Shown here: positions 30,801-40,608 of the stretch, one piece after another | Layout of the letters: each line of letters opens with the position of its first letter | Numbering within the stretch: position 1 is the stretch's first letter | Program-made: the position numbers and the translations under genes | The notes under the pieces: generated by a model | Told to the model about the DNA's origin: nothing | The model's input: only the letters and a program-made list of their open reading frames with translations | Databases searched by the model: none | Assembly: GCA_949987705.1 (NCBI GenBank) | Contig: CATLJY010000173.1 | Span: forward strand, 56,753-120,752 | DNA from: Thereva unica | Taxonomy: Eukaryota; Arthropoda; Insecta; Diptera; Therevidae | Direction: 5' to 3' | DNA length: 64,000 nt

Positions 30801-31735
30801 TGTTTACTTATGGATTTAATTTCTCTGACTTTGCTGTCATTGCACACAATAGCAAAATGATTTTTCTTACCGCAATTGTTGCATTGTTTACCGTATGCTG
30901 GACACTTTGCTTTTTCATGCCTTGATGCACAATATTTACAATTTGTTGATATTTTGTTGAAATTATTTTTTTGCCTGAAATTGTTTACATTTTTGTTAGA
31001 ATATTTAGGATTTGACTTATTACTATTGGAATGATACTTAATTTGGTTTCCTGCTGATGTTCCTGGCTTCACTGCATCAATTTGTGAGCAACGAGTTTCG
31101 CGCCCCATCTCTCTTGCCTGTATTTTTGAAGCTTCTGCTGCTTTTGCCATATTCACTGCTTTCTTCAGGTCTAGATCTTCAGCTTCTAGGAGACGTTTTT
31201 GAAGCTGTTTATCTGCCACGCCCATAACGATGCGATCACGAAGCATTCTGTCTTCCATGTTTTTGAACTCACAATTTCGCACTGTTTTTTTTAAATCCAT
31301 GTAGAAGGAGTCGAACGGTTCTCCATTATCTTGGTTCCGACTATGAAATAAGAATGATTCATACACTACATTCTTTTTAGGTTCACAAAATTTTTCGAAT
31401 GCACTCAGCACTTCCGTGTGTGATTTTTTTTCTTCTTCCGTTAAATTAAATGACTGAAATAATTCTATTGCTTCGGGACCCAACGTGTTAAGTAAAACCG
31501 CTACTTTAACCTCCTCAGGTTCCTTGTTAATTTTAGCCGCAATACAAAAAATTTCATAATTTTGTTTGAATTTTCTCCAATTTTCGGAGATATTTCCTTC
31601 TAGATTTAATTTTTCTATTTTCCGTACGTAATCCATACTTATTTTTTGAATAATTGTTGGACTTTTTTGATACTTGGGTGGCCTTCCACGTGGTCTTTTC
31701 ACCAGCACTTCTTTCTTGGCTTTTGCGATGCCCAT
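27890..31735 (-). CDS. Gypsy-1 Gag-Pol polyprotein, 1281 residues
   Basis: Domains in order with rough residues: AT-hook-like VKRPRGRPPKY at 12-22; Gag core to about 230; two zinc knuckles at about 262-295 (CKYCASRHEKAKC and CNNCGKKNHFAIVC); aspartic protease with KLDTGSEVNTLP near 348; RT with ICLDPKYLNEAI, FTVLDLKDGYWHV and active site IYIDDILIAAE near 627; RNase H with TDASKFGLGCCL near 775; integrase zinc finger HQVHQGIERTK to CEICQKF near 985-1017; integrase core with acids near 1048, 1100 (SDNMPF) and 1133 (NGLAERM). It has no frame break or stop. The start is at 31735, just after the 5' LTR and leader. It supplies particle, protease, RT and integrase in one protein, as in Mag-like Gypsy elements, and is likely competent if transcribed. 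Confidence 0.95.
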   Translation of the reverse strand: MGIAKAKKEVLVKRPRGRPPKYQKSPTIIQKISMDYVRKIEKLNLEGNISENWRKFKQNYEIFCIAAKINKEPEEVKVAVLLNTLGPEAIELFQSFNLTEEEKKSHTEVLSAFEKFCEPKKNVVYESFLFHSRNQDNGEPFDSFYMDLKKTVRNCEFKNMEDRMLRDRIVMGVADKQLQKRLLEAEDLDLKKAVNMAKAAEASKIQAREMGRETRCSQIDAVKPGTSAGNQIKYHSNSNKSNPKYSNKNVNNFRQKNNFNKISTNCKYCASRHEKAKCPAYGKQCNNCGKKNHFAIVCNDSKVREIKSISKQQRQSKLENFYIDTILSNNSKSWFEKIRIEDLEIKFKLDTGSEVNTLPEKYVKYFKNSRINQSEVKLYDYNDNEIKSKGEVELVCIVANTISSQNFHIVDSNSVPLLGLNACEELNLIKRVNTVNNSENDDILVEYENIFQGIGKFMENHKIKLKEGACPVVKAARRIPLKIQEKVRSVLEDLCDREIISKVDEPSDWVSNIVVVEKPNKNIRICLDPKYLNEAIKEEKYPIPSFEEIAAKLSNKKIFTVLDLKDGYWHVGLDEVSSKLCTFSTPFGCFKFNRLPFGIKTAPEVFQKLVERNFSDIPGVTIYIDDILIAAENEREHDEILKKVLQRAKEKNIKFNRSKIQYKVNQVCYLGHIISSEGICADPKRIEAINNIKDCESKKDLQKCLGMINYLRKFVPNLSELCQPLRELLKKNIEFKWLSSHSQCLSKIKQAIINAPTLKAFDPSKDITLQTDASKFGLGCCLLQNGKPVNFASRSLTSTEINYAQIEKELLAIVFACDKYHQFIYGNKVRVETDHKPLLGIMRKEIGQIPSPRLQRMKIRLLKYDLSLEYIPGKFLYIADILSRNFDTKMEHPEIEELNELVHTINVSDKKKLWLKQETAKDVVLSELVRIIQEGWPQNKQKVNEEVRFYWKFREDLYVDDGLVYLNDRIIIPYNMRDHILDLLHQVHQGIERTKMRARSLVYWPNINQQIESKIARCEICQKFSHAERKEPMIPHELPSYPFEKIAMDIMEIHRKNYLVVVDYFSKYPEVMPLKSKTAQVVIKKLEIIFATHGIPREIISDNMPFASYVFKKFCEKYDITLNTTSFRYPQSNGLAERMVQTMKNLIKKCNESKGKLWLVLLEFRNTPLKVVGKSPAELLLNRKTRSVIPGNSRNFYTQNTKQTKQKLKDKQLKQKFYYDRHTKSEKQFEKNELVWIRNGRLWEKGTIAAKHTTPRSYNIQLNNGTILRRNSRDIKKRKLQ

Positions 31736-31801
31736 TCAACTTTTTCGTTCCGGCGTTTTTTTATCACTACCGGTATTTAAATTTGTTTTCCGGCTGCGCC
31801 A

Positions 31802-32084
31802 TGTAATATTCTTATTTAATAAAATACTTGTTTTTTAAAATACGTTCTTTATTACACTCATGTTCGTACGGTTAGTTTCAGAGTTCAAGAGCCACTGGCT
31901 TCTACCGCTACATCTCGATAGTTCTAATTCTGTATTGCTCACGTAATGTATAAGTATTAGTATAAGTGTTACATAGTGTTATCATATTTGCTTAATTCCT
32001 TAATTATTATATTTCATTACATGTTATACTTCAATATTTATTATAATTCATTATTTATTATAATTCATTATTTATTATACTTCA
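31802..32084 (-). repeat. Gypsy-1 5' LTR
   Basis: 283 bp. It carries the promoter for the element if active. On the minus strand it begins TGAAGTATAATAAATAATG. Confidence 0.92.
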
Positions 32085-32089
32085 CATCC

Positions 32090-34175
32090 CGATTTTAAAA
32101 TATGCGAATAATGGAACTTCATGAGGGAGTAGGGGCTCTTTTATATTAGCTTTTCTATGCCGTTGACAAATACTACATTTTGCAACAATTTCCTCTATGT
32201 CTCTATTTATGCCTGGCCAGTATACGAGGCTTCTTGCTCTGAGTTACGTTTTTTCTATTCCAAAATGTGAACTATGAAGAATATCAAGTATTTGTTGTCT
32301 AAGTGTTACCGGAACAATCACTCTGTCATTAAAAAAAACTAGTTCGTCTTCAACTGATAATTCCGTCTGATGCTTCCAGTAATGCTTGATATTTTCCTTT
32401 ACTTGGCTTTTATTTTTTGGCCAGCCCCCTTTTATTGTACGCAAAAGCTCCTTTAGTACAGGATCACTGGATGTTTCTTTTTTAAACATTTCTCTTTTTT
32501 CTTCACTAATATTTATGGTATGAACCACTTCATTTATGTCTTCGATTTCTGGTCTTGTGTTTTCCGTAACAGGAAAGTTGCGAGATAACAGGTCTGCAAT
32601 TAACATCTCTTTGCCTGGAGTGTACTTGAATTGTAGATTATATTTTAGCAATCTCAGCTTCATTCGCTGCAACCTTGCGGAATTTACTTTGCCTAGTTCC
32701 TTGCGATCTATTCCTACTAGTGGTTTATGATCGGTTAATACAGTCACCTTCCGGCCATAGATAAGCTGATGAAACCTTGTGCATGCAAAAATTATCGCCA
32801 ATAATTCTTTTTCTATCTGTGCGTAATTGCACTCAGCAGACGTTAAGCAAAATATACAGGTTTTTTGTCTTGCATCAGACAGCATCCCAGCCCGAATTGC
32901 GACGCATCCGCCTGTATAGTAATATCTTTGTTACCGTCTAGAGGTTGGAGAAACGGTGCATTCGTTATTGCATTCTTTATATTCTGAAGTGCTGTATCAT
33001 GTATTGACAGCCACCGAAACGCCGTATCTTTTTTAAGCAGAACCTGTAGTGGTTGCGAGATCTCCGCTAAATTGGGAACAAATTTTCTGACATAATTTAC
33101 CATACCCAATAGTACTTGTAACTCCTTTTTATTGTGCGGCGCGTTTAGATTATCTATCGCCTTTTTATACTCTGGATCGTATTTTATTCCTTCGCCTGAA
33201 ATTATCTGTCCTAAGTACTGCACTTTCTCTGCACAATATTGAATTTTCTCCCTGTTGAATTTCACATTATTTTCTTTAGCGCGTTGTATTACCTTTTCTA
33301 CAATCGCATCATGCTCCTCTTTTGTATTAGCCGCAATTAGAACATCATCTATGTAGACGATTACTCCTGGGATATCCGAAAAATTCCTTTCATTCAGTTT
33401 TTGAAACACTTCTGGTGCGCACTTTATGCCGAATGGTAAACGCTTGAAGCGAAATAAGCCAAATGGAGTTGAAAATGTACACATTTTTGCCGATTCTTCA
33501 TCTAATGGAACCTGCCAATATCCTTCTTTTAGATCAAGGACCGTGAAGAATTTTTTGTTCGCTAGCTTTGCCGATATTTCTTCAAATGTTGGAATAGGGA
33601 ACACTTCATCAATAATGGCTTCATTTAGATGTTTTGGGTCTAAGCACAATCTTAAATTTTTGTTCTTCTTTTCAACAATTACCAGGTTTGACACCCACGT
33701 CGGTTCATTGACTTCTTCAATGATCTTGCGCTGGCAAAGAGAGTTTAATTCGTTCTTAAGTGGTTTCAATAGGGCAATGGGTACTCTTCTAGCCGCTTTT
33801 GCAATAGGTATGGCTTCTTTTCTTATTTTGATTTTGTATTCCTGTCTAAATTTTCCTAGACCCTCAAAAACTTCTGGAAATCAGACAGATTCATTTTTGG
33901 ACTCTGCTATCTCGTCTAATCTCTTTACCAAGCCTAAATCTATACATGCGTTTAACAATATAGCTGCTTGTACGGAATCCGATTTCTTTTCAAGCTCAGC
34001 TGCCACATAGAAAAATTCAAAGTTCTGCTTGAAAATTCTCCACTGCTCACTAACATTGCCGATCAATTTTTTTCAGGAAATCCATGCTTTTCGTGATGGT
34101 TATAATACGTGTCTTCGGTGGTCTACCACGTGGTTTTTTCTCTACCGTCGGTCTTTTCTTTTTGCTCACTCCCAT
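32090..34175 (-). pseudogene. Gypsy-2 gag, RT, RNase H and integrase zinc finger, copy B
   Basis: Same as 17518-19605: Gag with AT-hook (ATG near 34175), the LLN-word deletion, the TGA near 33880, RT 33769-32843 and RNase H 32885-32244, with the same frame breaks. One residue differs in RNase H (RFHQLIYG for RFQQLIYG). Confidence 0.85.
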
Positions 34176-34636
34176 TCACTTCTCACCTTTTGTCAATTTC
34201 ACTATTATTCTTATTTTTTTTTGTATTCGCAGCACAATTTTCTGAATCACGTGTACACTTGCCCGGTTGAAGACTTGCAAAATTTTCTTCAATTAGTCTC
34301 GTACTTTCTATCCTTTCGTAATATGATATGTAGTCTTTTTCCGATTATCCTCGTCGCCATGTATTATCCTTGGGTGTCGTTAAATAAAACACTAACCATT
34401 TAATATTAAATTCACTGATTTCTTTATTGGATATATGATTACAAGTCCGTGTAGCCCTGATCGCATCCAACTAGCAACTGCCGCTGGCTGACTCTCATAA
34501 CGGGTTTTCGGCTTATCTCTTCATACATATACTACAGTTGGTCTCCATTTCTACCGTGAACTGTAGTTGTTTATTGAAACTATTGAAATAATATACCACC
34601 ATGTCAACCTTGTCATTCGGAACAGCCATAATCGAA

Positions 34637-35649
34637 TCATCTAGAAGATGAGAAATCTAGTTTTTCCAAGGTGTGTTTTATTAAGAAGTTCATTACTATA
34701 TTGGCGATCCATGGACTAGCTGGATTACCCATAGCAGTTCCATCTAATTGTTGGTAAATATCACCATTGAACTTAAAATAACTTGTATTGAATAAGAACT
34801 CAATTACCCCAAGAGTATATCCAATTGCAGATTTGTAATTCGTGAGATTATTATTGGCCATTCATCTTTTATCACCTGAATAACTAGCTTTTTTGGAATA
34901 TTGGTGAATAATGATACCACATCCAGCGATATTAGGACATAATTAGGTGGAATCTTGACATCCCGGATATCCCTTTTCATTTTGTCCCGTTGATTGCTTG
35001 TAATGTATTTAAGTGTGTATAATTTATTTACTAAAACTTTGGCTGTATTTTGGAATCTGATAGTCGGATCTTTGTTAATTTTTTTGTACATGTTCCTGTC
35101 CTTGAGTAAATCATTCATGGCTACAATGTAATCATGCTTGTACATAACAACCGTAGAGTTCCCCTTGTCACTATTGAGAATTTATAGATTATTGTTATTT
35201 TTAAGAAAGTACTTGGTTGGGTTATAGTCTTTAATTAAATTATTTTATTGATCGAAACGGTTAATGTTATTATAGAAATTTGTTACTATATTCACCGCTT
35301 TGCCCCTCATTATACTTATATTTTGTTCCGTAGTAACTGTTTGCGATATGCCGTATTCTAAGTCTTTAATAATATTTGGTATCGACACTTCCTTCTTCGT
35401 GGGAGGAATAGACATCTTAGAGCCTGCTGCTAAGATCCTCTTAGCTTCAATTGGTATTGTAACATATGTATAGTTATATAGAAACTTGTCGCATATATTT
35501 ATGTTCATCTTACCGTATTTTTCTGGCAATTCTGTCATTTGCTTCAAATTGTTCTTTTTTATTTTATCAAAAATATTGTTGTATCTGCTTTCTACTTTAT
35601 ATTTGAAATTTGACACAGTCAGTTTACCTGAGTAATTAATTTTTTCCAT
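34637..35649 (-). pseudogene. Penelope-like N-terminal and RT domains, copy B
   Basis: Near-identical to 20066-21078: N-terminal domain 35649-35245, RT frames 35145-34804 and 34861-34637, with the same frame break. DVKIPPNYV replaces DIKIPPNYV. Confidence 0.85.
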
Positions 35650-35754
35650 AGATTATTTAAATCAATATTCAGTTGTTGTATTTTTCCGATTGTAATCTTT
35701 ATTTCTAACTTTAAAATCGACCTTCTGAATTTAAAAAGGATTTTACCTACGTCA

Positions 35755-36174
35755 TTGTTGTATTTGTGTTCTTCATCCTGTAGTGATTATATACTTACAC
35801 TTGATATTATTAATGATATGGTTAGGGAATACTTGTTCGTAGTTTACGAAATACAGTGTAAAATATGTAATGCCTGTTATATTGGTCAAACACGGCAATT
35901 TTTAAAAAATAGACTATATCAACATAGGCATGACTGCAAAAGTACTAATGTCAACAAAAAAGAGAAAACAGCCTTAACCAGGCACCATTTCGAGGAAGAA
36001 AATCATATTTTCGATTTTGATAACACTAAAATCTTAGACTATGAGGTGAACTGGTTTAAACGCAATATTGATACAATGATACACATACATTTAAATGATA
36101 ACATCAATTTTCTGACAGACACTTTCCAATTAAGTCCATTGTACATGATGTTAGATGATAGTCGGATTACTTGA
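35755..36174 (+). pseudogene. Inverted partial Penelope copy with GIY-YIG-type nuclease, copy B
   Basis: Identical in protein sequence to 21184-21603 and in the same inverted position. Confidence 0.8.
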
Positions 36175-36438
36175 TGATTCAGTAGTGGAATAACCATTCG
36201 CTGGACCTTTTCTGTCGTGTTTAGTGCTGTTGTTTGTTTTTTAAAGTTTTTAAAGTTTATTTTAAAGTTTTTTAAAATGTAGTGCTCGTCCGTCATAAAT
36301 TTTTAATTTAGGATTAAGATTCCACAAAAAAGATTGTTGAAGATAGATGTTTTAGTTTGTTTAATATCTGAGGTATACAAGTTTTTTTTTATTATTGTTG
36401 ATTAGTTAATTTTTCATGTGTTTTTCTAATTGTTAGCC

Positions 36439-36473
36439 CTGAAGAAGCGTTGAATAAAACGTGAAACGTTGGC
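36439..36473 (+). ncRNA. Hammerhead-ribozyme-like core, copy B
   Basis: Same CTGAAGA, short stem and GAAAC as at 21868-21902. Confidence 0.5.
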
Positions 36474-36548
36474 AAAAGAAGAAGTGACGGTGTTTCATTT
36501 ACTTTATTTGTAATCGGAAAGTTGGCCTATACCAGCGATATACAACTG

Positions 36549-37421
36549 CATTACGTTATATCCTGAGAAGATTTTAAAAGTGAAGCTATTTCAAGATATA
36601 TTATTCAATTAAAGTGAAGATATTTGAGATATCTTATTCATATCCTGGCAAAATAAGAAGTTACAAGTTTTCAAGTTATACATTCGCAATTTTTAGGTAA
36701 AAGCTGTTATATAACCATATTTATATTCATATAAATATGATAAATACATATTCGTATCCTGGTACAATTCTATTTTATAAGTTTTCAATAAATAATATTT
36801 AATTTTTAGGTGAAAACATTACGTTATATCCTGAGAAGATTTTTAAAGTGAAGATATTCAATTAAAGTGAAGATATTTGAGATATCTTATACATATCCTG
36901 GTAAAATTATAAGTTATAAGTTTCCAATTAATCCATTCGCAATTTTTAGGGGAAAGCTGTTATATAATCATATTCATATAAAATAATATGAGAAATATTC
37001 GTATCCTGATACAATTATAATTTATAAGTTTTCAATAAATAATATTCAATTTTTAGGTGAAAACATTACGTTATATCCTGAGAAGATTTTAAGAGTGAAG
37101 ATATTTCAAGATATCTTATTCAATTAAAGTGAAGATATTTGAGATATCTTATTCAAATCGTGGTAAAATAAGAAGTTATAAGGTTCCAATTAATACATTC
37201 GCAATTTTTAGGTGAAAGCAGTTATATAATCATATTCATATTTATATAAAATAATATGAGAAATGGTTGAGATATTCGTATCCTGGTAAAATAAGAAGTT
37301 ATAAATTTTCAATTTATGCATTTTCATATCCTGGTAAAATCTCGGAAAATATAAGAGTGAAAACTTTTACGTAATTATGTTTATATCCTGGTAAAATTAG
37401 GATTTATAAATTTTCCATAAT
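36549..37421 (+). repeat. Tandem array 3, copy B
   Basis: Copy of 21978-22850 with the same unit boundaries. One visible change is CCTGATACAATT for CCTGGTACAATT near 37006, which removes one intron-like GT. Confidence 0.88.
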
Positions 37422-37978
37422 GAATTTGGGAATTCATAATTTGTCTGAGAACAATAAAAATACAACAGAAAAGGGTGAAGAACTTGATGAGGCGATCATT
37501 ATTTTGTTTCACACTATTATAAAAACATTTAATTATGAGCCAAAAAGAGTCTTGTGGGCTCATATAGAACTAATAGAACCCGCCTTTTCTAACATGGATT
37601 TTATACAGATCATATGACTTCCAGGTCATTGGATATGTTTCTATTATGATACAAAATCTGTATTCATTTAGGATTCTATGAATAATTAGTCTTACTTATC
37701 GAAAGATTTACAAGTCATTTTGGAAAACTCTTCCCACACATTGATTCAAAATTGTTGAATTACCAAGAGTCTAACAGCAACCCAATAATGGAGACTGCGG
37801 ATTATACGCCATCGCTTTTGCAGTTTACTGCGTCTTTCGAATAAAGCCGGAACTCACTCATTATGAGCACACATCTATGCGACAACATTGAGTTAAGATT
37901 TTGGAATCACGCGTTATTGAACATTTTCCACAAAGCAATCAATATTCAAAACAGAAAGTTTTGCCGTTAGCAAAAGCT
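37420..37978 (+). pseudogene. Ulp1/C48-like protease, first copy, copy B
   Basis: Same as 22849-23405, including all stops. In-frame LPGHWICFYYD and out-of-frame GDCGLYAIAFAVYC are preserved. Confidence 0.7.
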
Positions 37979-38999
37979 CTGCACAATCGTTATCGAAGTC
38001 TAGAAAATAAAACCAACAAAATATAGTTGTTTTCAAACCTCGTGACATCCCGCGCATGTTCCCCAGCTAAGCTCTTAAAAATGTTTAAAAGTTCAGACAA
38101 AAGCTTCAGTTAACTCCTCCTATCAAATCACTTGTTGCCATGTAATCAGTTGCGACTGCGTATTGCTACCGGGAGGTGTATCTTTCTGGGACTTCAATGA
38201 TTATTTAAAAAATTTACAAATTATGACCCGTTTTAACTACACCCGTTTTTATATTTTTTTTTATTTTAAGGTTATTATATTTTACACATATGCTACAGAA
38301 ATAATTTGTAGTAATTTCTACTAAAAAATACGAATTTTGTGTTTTTATCACTTTGATTACTAGATTGTTGACATTTCCTGCCAGTCGCATACGCGCTTCT
38401 GCCCGGGGAGGTTGTGTTGCTTGCGACTGCGGGGAACTGTCGGTTTATGAATGAAAACGCTCATTTATTCAAAGGAATTTTTTTCAGCATTTTTTTTTAA
38501 ATTATTTTAAATTTAGAAATGAGAAATATTTCGCATAATTAAAGTAAAATTATGCCTATTATGTTGACTAAACTGCCTTTGTTGAGCAGGGGCTTTACAT
38601 GTATTTAAAAGCTCTGCTCAACACATAGAAAGATAAATTAACTTTATTCATTCGGCATGCGCGCATCCCTTCCCAAATTATTTTGTTGAGTTTTTTCAGT
38701 GTTTGTTGCCGTTTTAACTAAAAAGAGGGGAAATGATAGAACATTATTTATAAAATTTGGCAACGAGGTGCGCAGAACTGCTCAAATTTTTTGTGTCACG
38801 GAGTTTGAAAAATTCTATACTTGATTCGAATATTTTGAAAGTAAGACTATTTTTAATTCCGCATTTTCATCTTCAATAAGTTACTCTCACAATAATAATA
38901 ATTTTACAGTACAGAATACTGATCATTTAGTAATTGAAGAACTTTCTGATAGCACAGTTGAAACTAGGGTGGAATGTCGGAGAAAAAATGAAATTACAT

Positions 39000-39476
39000 G
39001 ACAAGGATTCTGTCGGCTAGATTTACAAGTTCTTACGGAAGCTGAAAAAACTATGATTGCCAGAAACAAATGCCTTACTGACAACCACATGTGTGCCTTT
39101 ATTTCTATAGTGCAACATGTATCTTGTTACTTACCGTACGAGACAATATACATACAACGTCTGGACAAAATTAAAAATTACTAATTATATACAGATATTG
39201 CCAGGTGATAGTCACTTGTTCTGTAGCTATTATAATAAAGACAAAAATTCATTTTATATTTATGACTCCATGAATGTAGGATATATAAGCGACAAGCACA
39301 AGCTGTTCCTCCTAAAACTATTCCCACAATTTAACGAGATGACTATTAGGTTTCCAAAAGTGCAATCGATTCAACTAGTGGTGGGGTTTTTGCAATCGCT
39401 TTTGCAACATCTGTCATATTCGAAGTTAATCCAGTCACAGTTAACTATCATCTTTTTGTTGAATAACAATGGATGA
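39000..39476 (+). pseudogene. Ulp1/C48-like protease, second copy, copy B
   Basis: Same as 24430-24905, with the same loss of catalytic His and Cys positions. Confidence 0.6.
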
Positions 39477-39629
39477 CTGGATGCCCATAAAAAATCAAGA
39501 AAATGATATTTTTTCAATTTTAATTAAGTAAATGTTTATGTTCTCCTGAGTATCATTATTAAATAATATAATTTAGTGATAGATTTAAAACATGTTCCAC
39601 CGAAGTAAAAAAAATTAGATTTCACCATT

Positions 39630-40235
39630 GCGCGGCCGAGGATTGAACTTGGTTCCCCGGGTAGGATTCCAGCGCCTTAGGTCTAGGCTACCGATATTAG
39701 GTGCCTTAGGTGTAACCCTTTATACAACCAGTCCGTCATGTCGTTCAGTTCAATGTCTAGTAGTAAGCTTGCTTTGAAGAATAGAGGAGAATAGGAAAGG
39801 TTAGAGGGGGTCTGGAGGGTGTAGAACCTCACGTTTGAACTCTAAGGTTTTGTACGAGTTCGGAAATACCGACTGCGGGAGATAATTCCACAGTCGAGTT
39901 GTTCTATTCATAAGCGAACTTCTAAGCCGTATTGTGCGTGAACGGGGGGGTGTAGGGTATGGGGATGAGCCGAGCGGGCTAGTCTTGTGTTGCGGCAAAG
40001 GAATTGCCGTGCAGGCAGGAGGTCCTGAATTTCAGTGGAACAGTCGCCATGGTAATAGCGATAAAGAATGGAGAGGGCTGCTACATTCCTACGGCGGCTT
40101 AAGGTGTCTATGGAGGCGCGAAAGGGGCCATCACCAATGAGTTTGAGGGCACGACTTTGCACCTTGTCGAGACAAGCCAAGGTGGTTTTGGGGCGCCTGC
40201 CCAGAGATGCGAGTTGTATTCGAGGCGTATGTACT
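39630..40235 (-). mobile_element. CR1/Jockey-like LINE 3' fragment with tRNA-like tail
   Basis: The minus strand encodes the C-terminal part of the same protein family as 7262-10135 (RALKLIGDGPFRASIDTLSR, AALSILYRYYHGDCSTEIQD), in two broken frames (40180-39908 and 39998-39801), then the 3' UTR, then the tRNA-like segment (39630-39705). 5'-truncated near 40235. This is the longer version of the piece cut at 25270. Confidence 0.85.
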
Positions 40236-40604
40236 TTATTAAAAATCTCTTTTTTCTCGTTAAATATACTTCCGGTTGGATTTTCCAGACCATTTTCTCA
40301 GTTTTAGGTCTCTTGATCTTGAGCAACAATTTAAGATATGACCCAAGTCTGTAGCGACAGTACTTTCAGAGTTGAAAGAAGGTCACAGACGGACAGAGCC
40401 TCTGTATAAGCTTGTTTTTTGAAAAAGCTAAAAATGACGTATTATGCCTCGTGCACAATGAGAAAGTGGATTTATTTTATGTTTCGTCCCGCTCATTCCA
40501 CTGCCTAATTCTCTATTTCCATCTAAAGTCAAAATTTGAGAACATCAGTTAAAGTTGGCTCTACTTCAACTTCAACACTCAAATTTCGGAAATTCGGAAT
40601 AAGC
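40236..40604. other. Non-coding stretch, no gene seen
   Basis: No family match. It ends with AAGT, the target duplication of the next element. Confidence 0.5.
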
Positions 40605-40608
40605 AAGT

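Larger units (their letters stand above)
27397..32084 (-). mobile_element. Intact young Gypsy retrotransposon (Gypsy-1)
   Basis: LTRs are 27397-27665 (269 bp) and 31802-32084 (283 bp), starting TGTAATATTC and ending ATACTTCA. Apart from one 14-bp indel they look identical. The target duplication CATCC lies at 27392-27396 and 32085-32089. The primer-binding candidate TGGCGCAGCCGG adjoins the 5' LTR (31790-31801, minus). The purine tract AAGGGGAGA adjoins the 3' LTR. The single gag-pol ORF is open from end to end and there is no env. It is absent from copy A, so it inserted after the duplication. Confidence 0.95.
26247..34536 (-). mobile_element. Defective Gypsy-2, copy B, split by Gypsy-1
   Basis: LTRs lie at 26247-26423 and 34360-34536, with GTTGG at 26242-26246 and 34537-34541. 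Shares every lesion of copy A. Gypsy-1 divides its integrase gene at 27396/32090. Confidence 0.9.
25271..39841. repeat. Tandem segmental duplication, copy B
   Basis: Repeats 15395-25270 with a 4.69-kb Gypsy-1 insertion at 27397-32084 plus its 5-bp duplication. Sampled differences from copy A are about one per several hundred bases or fewer, for example a T/A change at 18189 versus 32769 and homopolymer changes. Confidence 0.93.

Noticed and set aside
27890..31735. Envelope gene in Gypsy-1 (errantivirus-like)
   Set aside because: The space between integrase and the 3' LTR is about 220 bases and holds no ORF.
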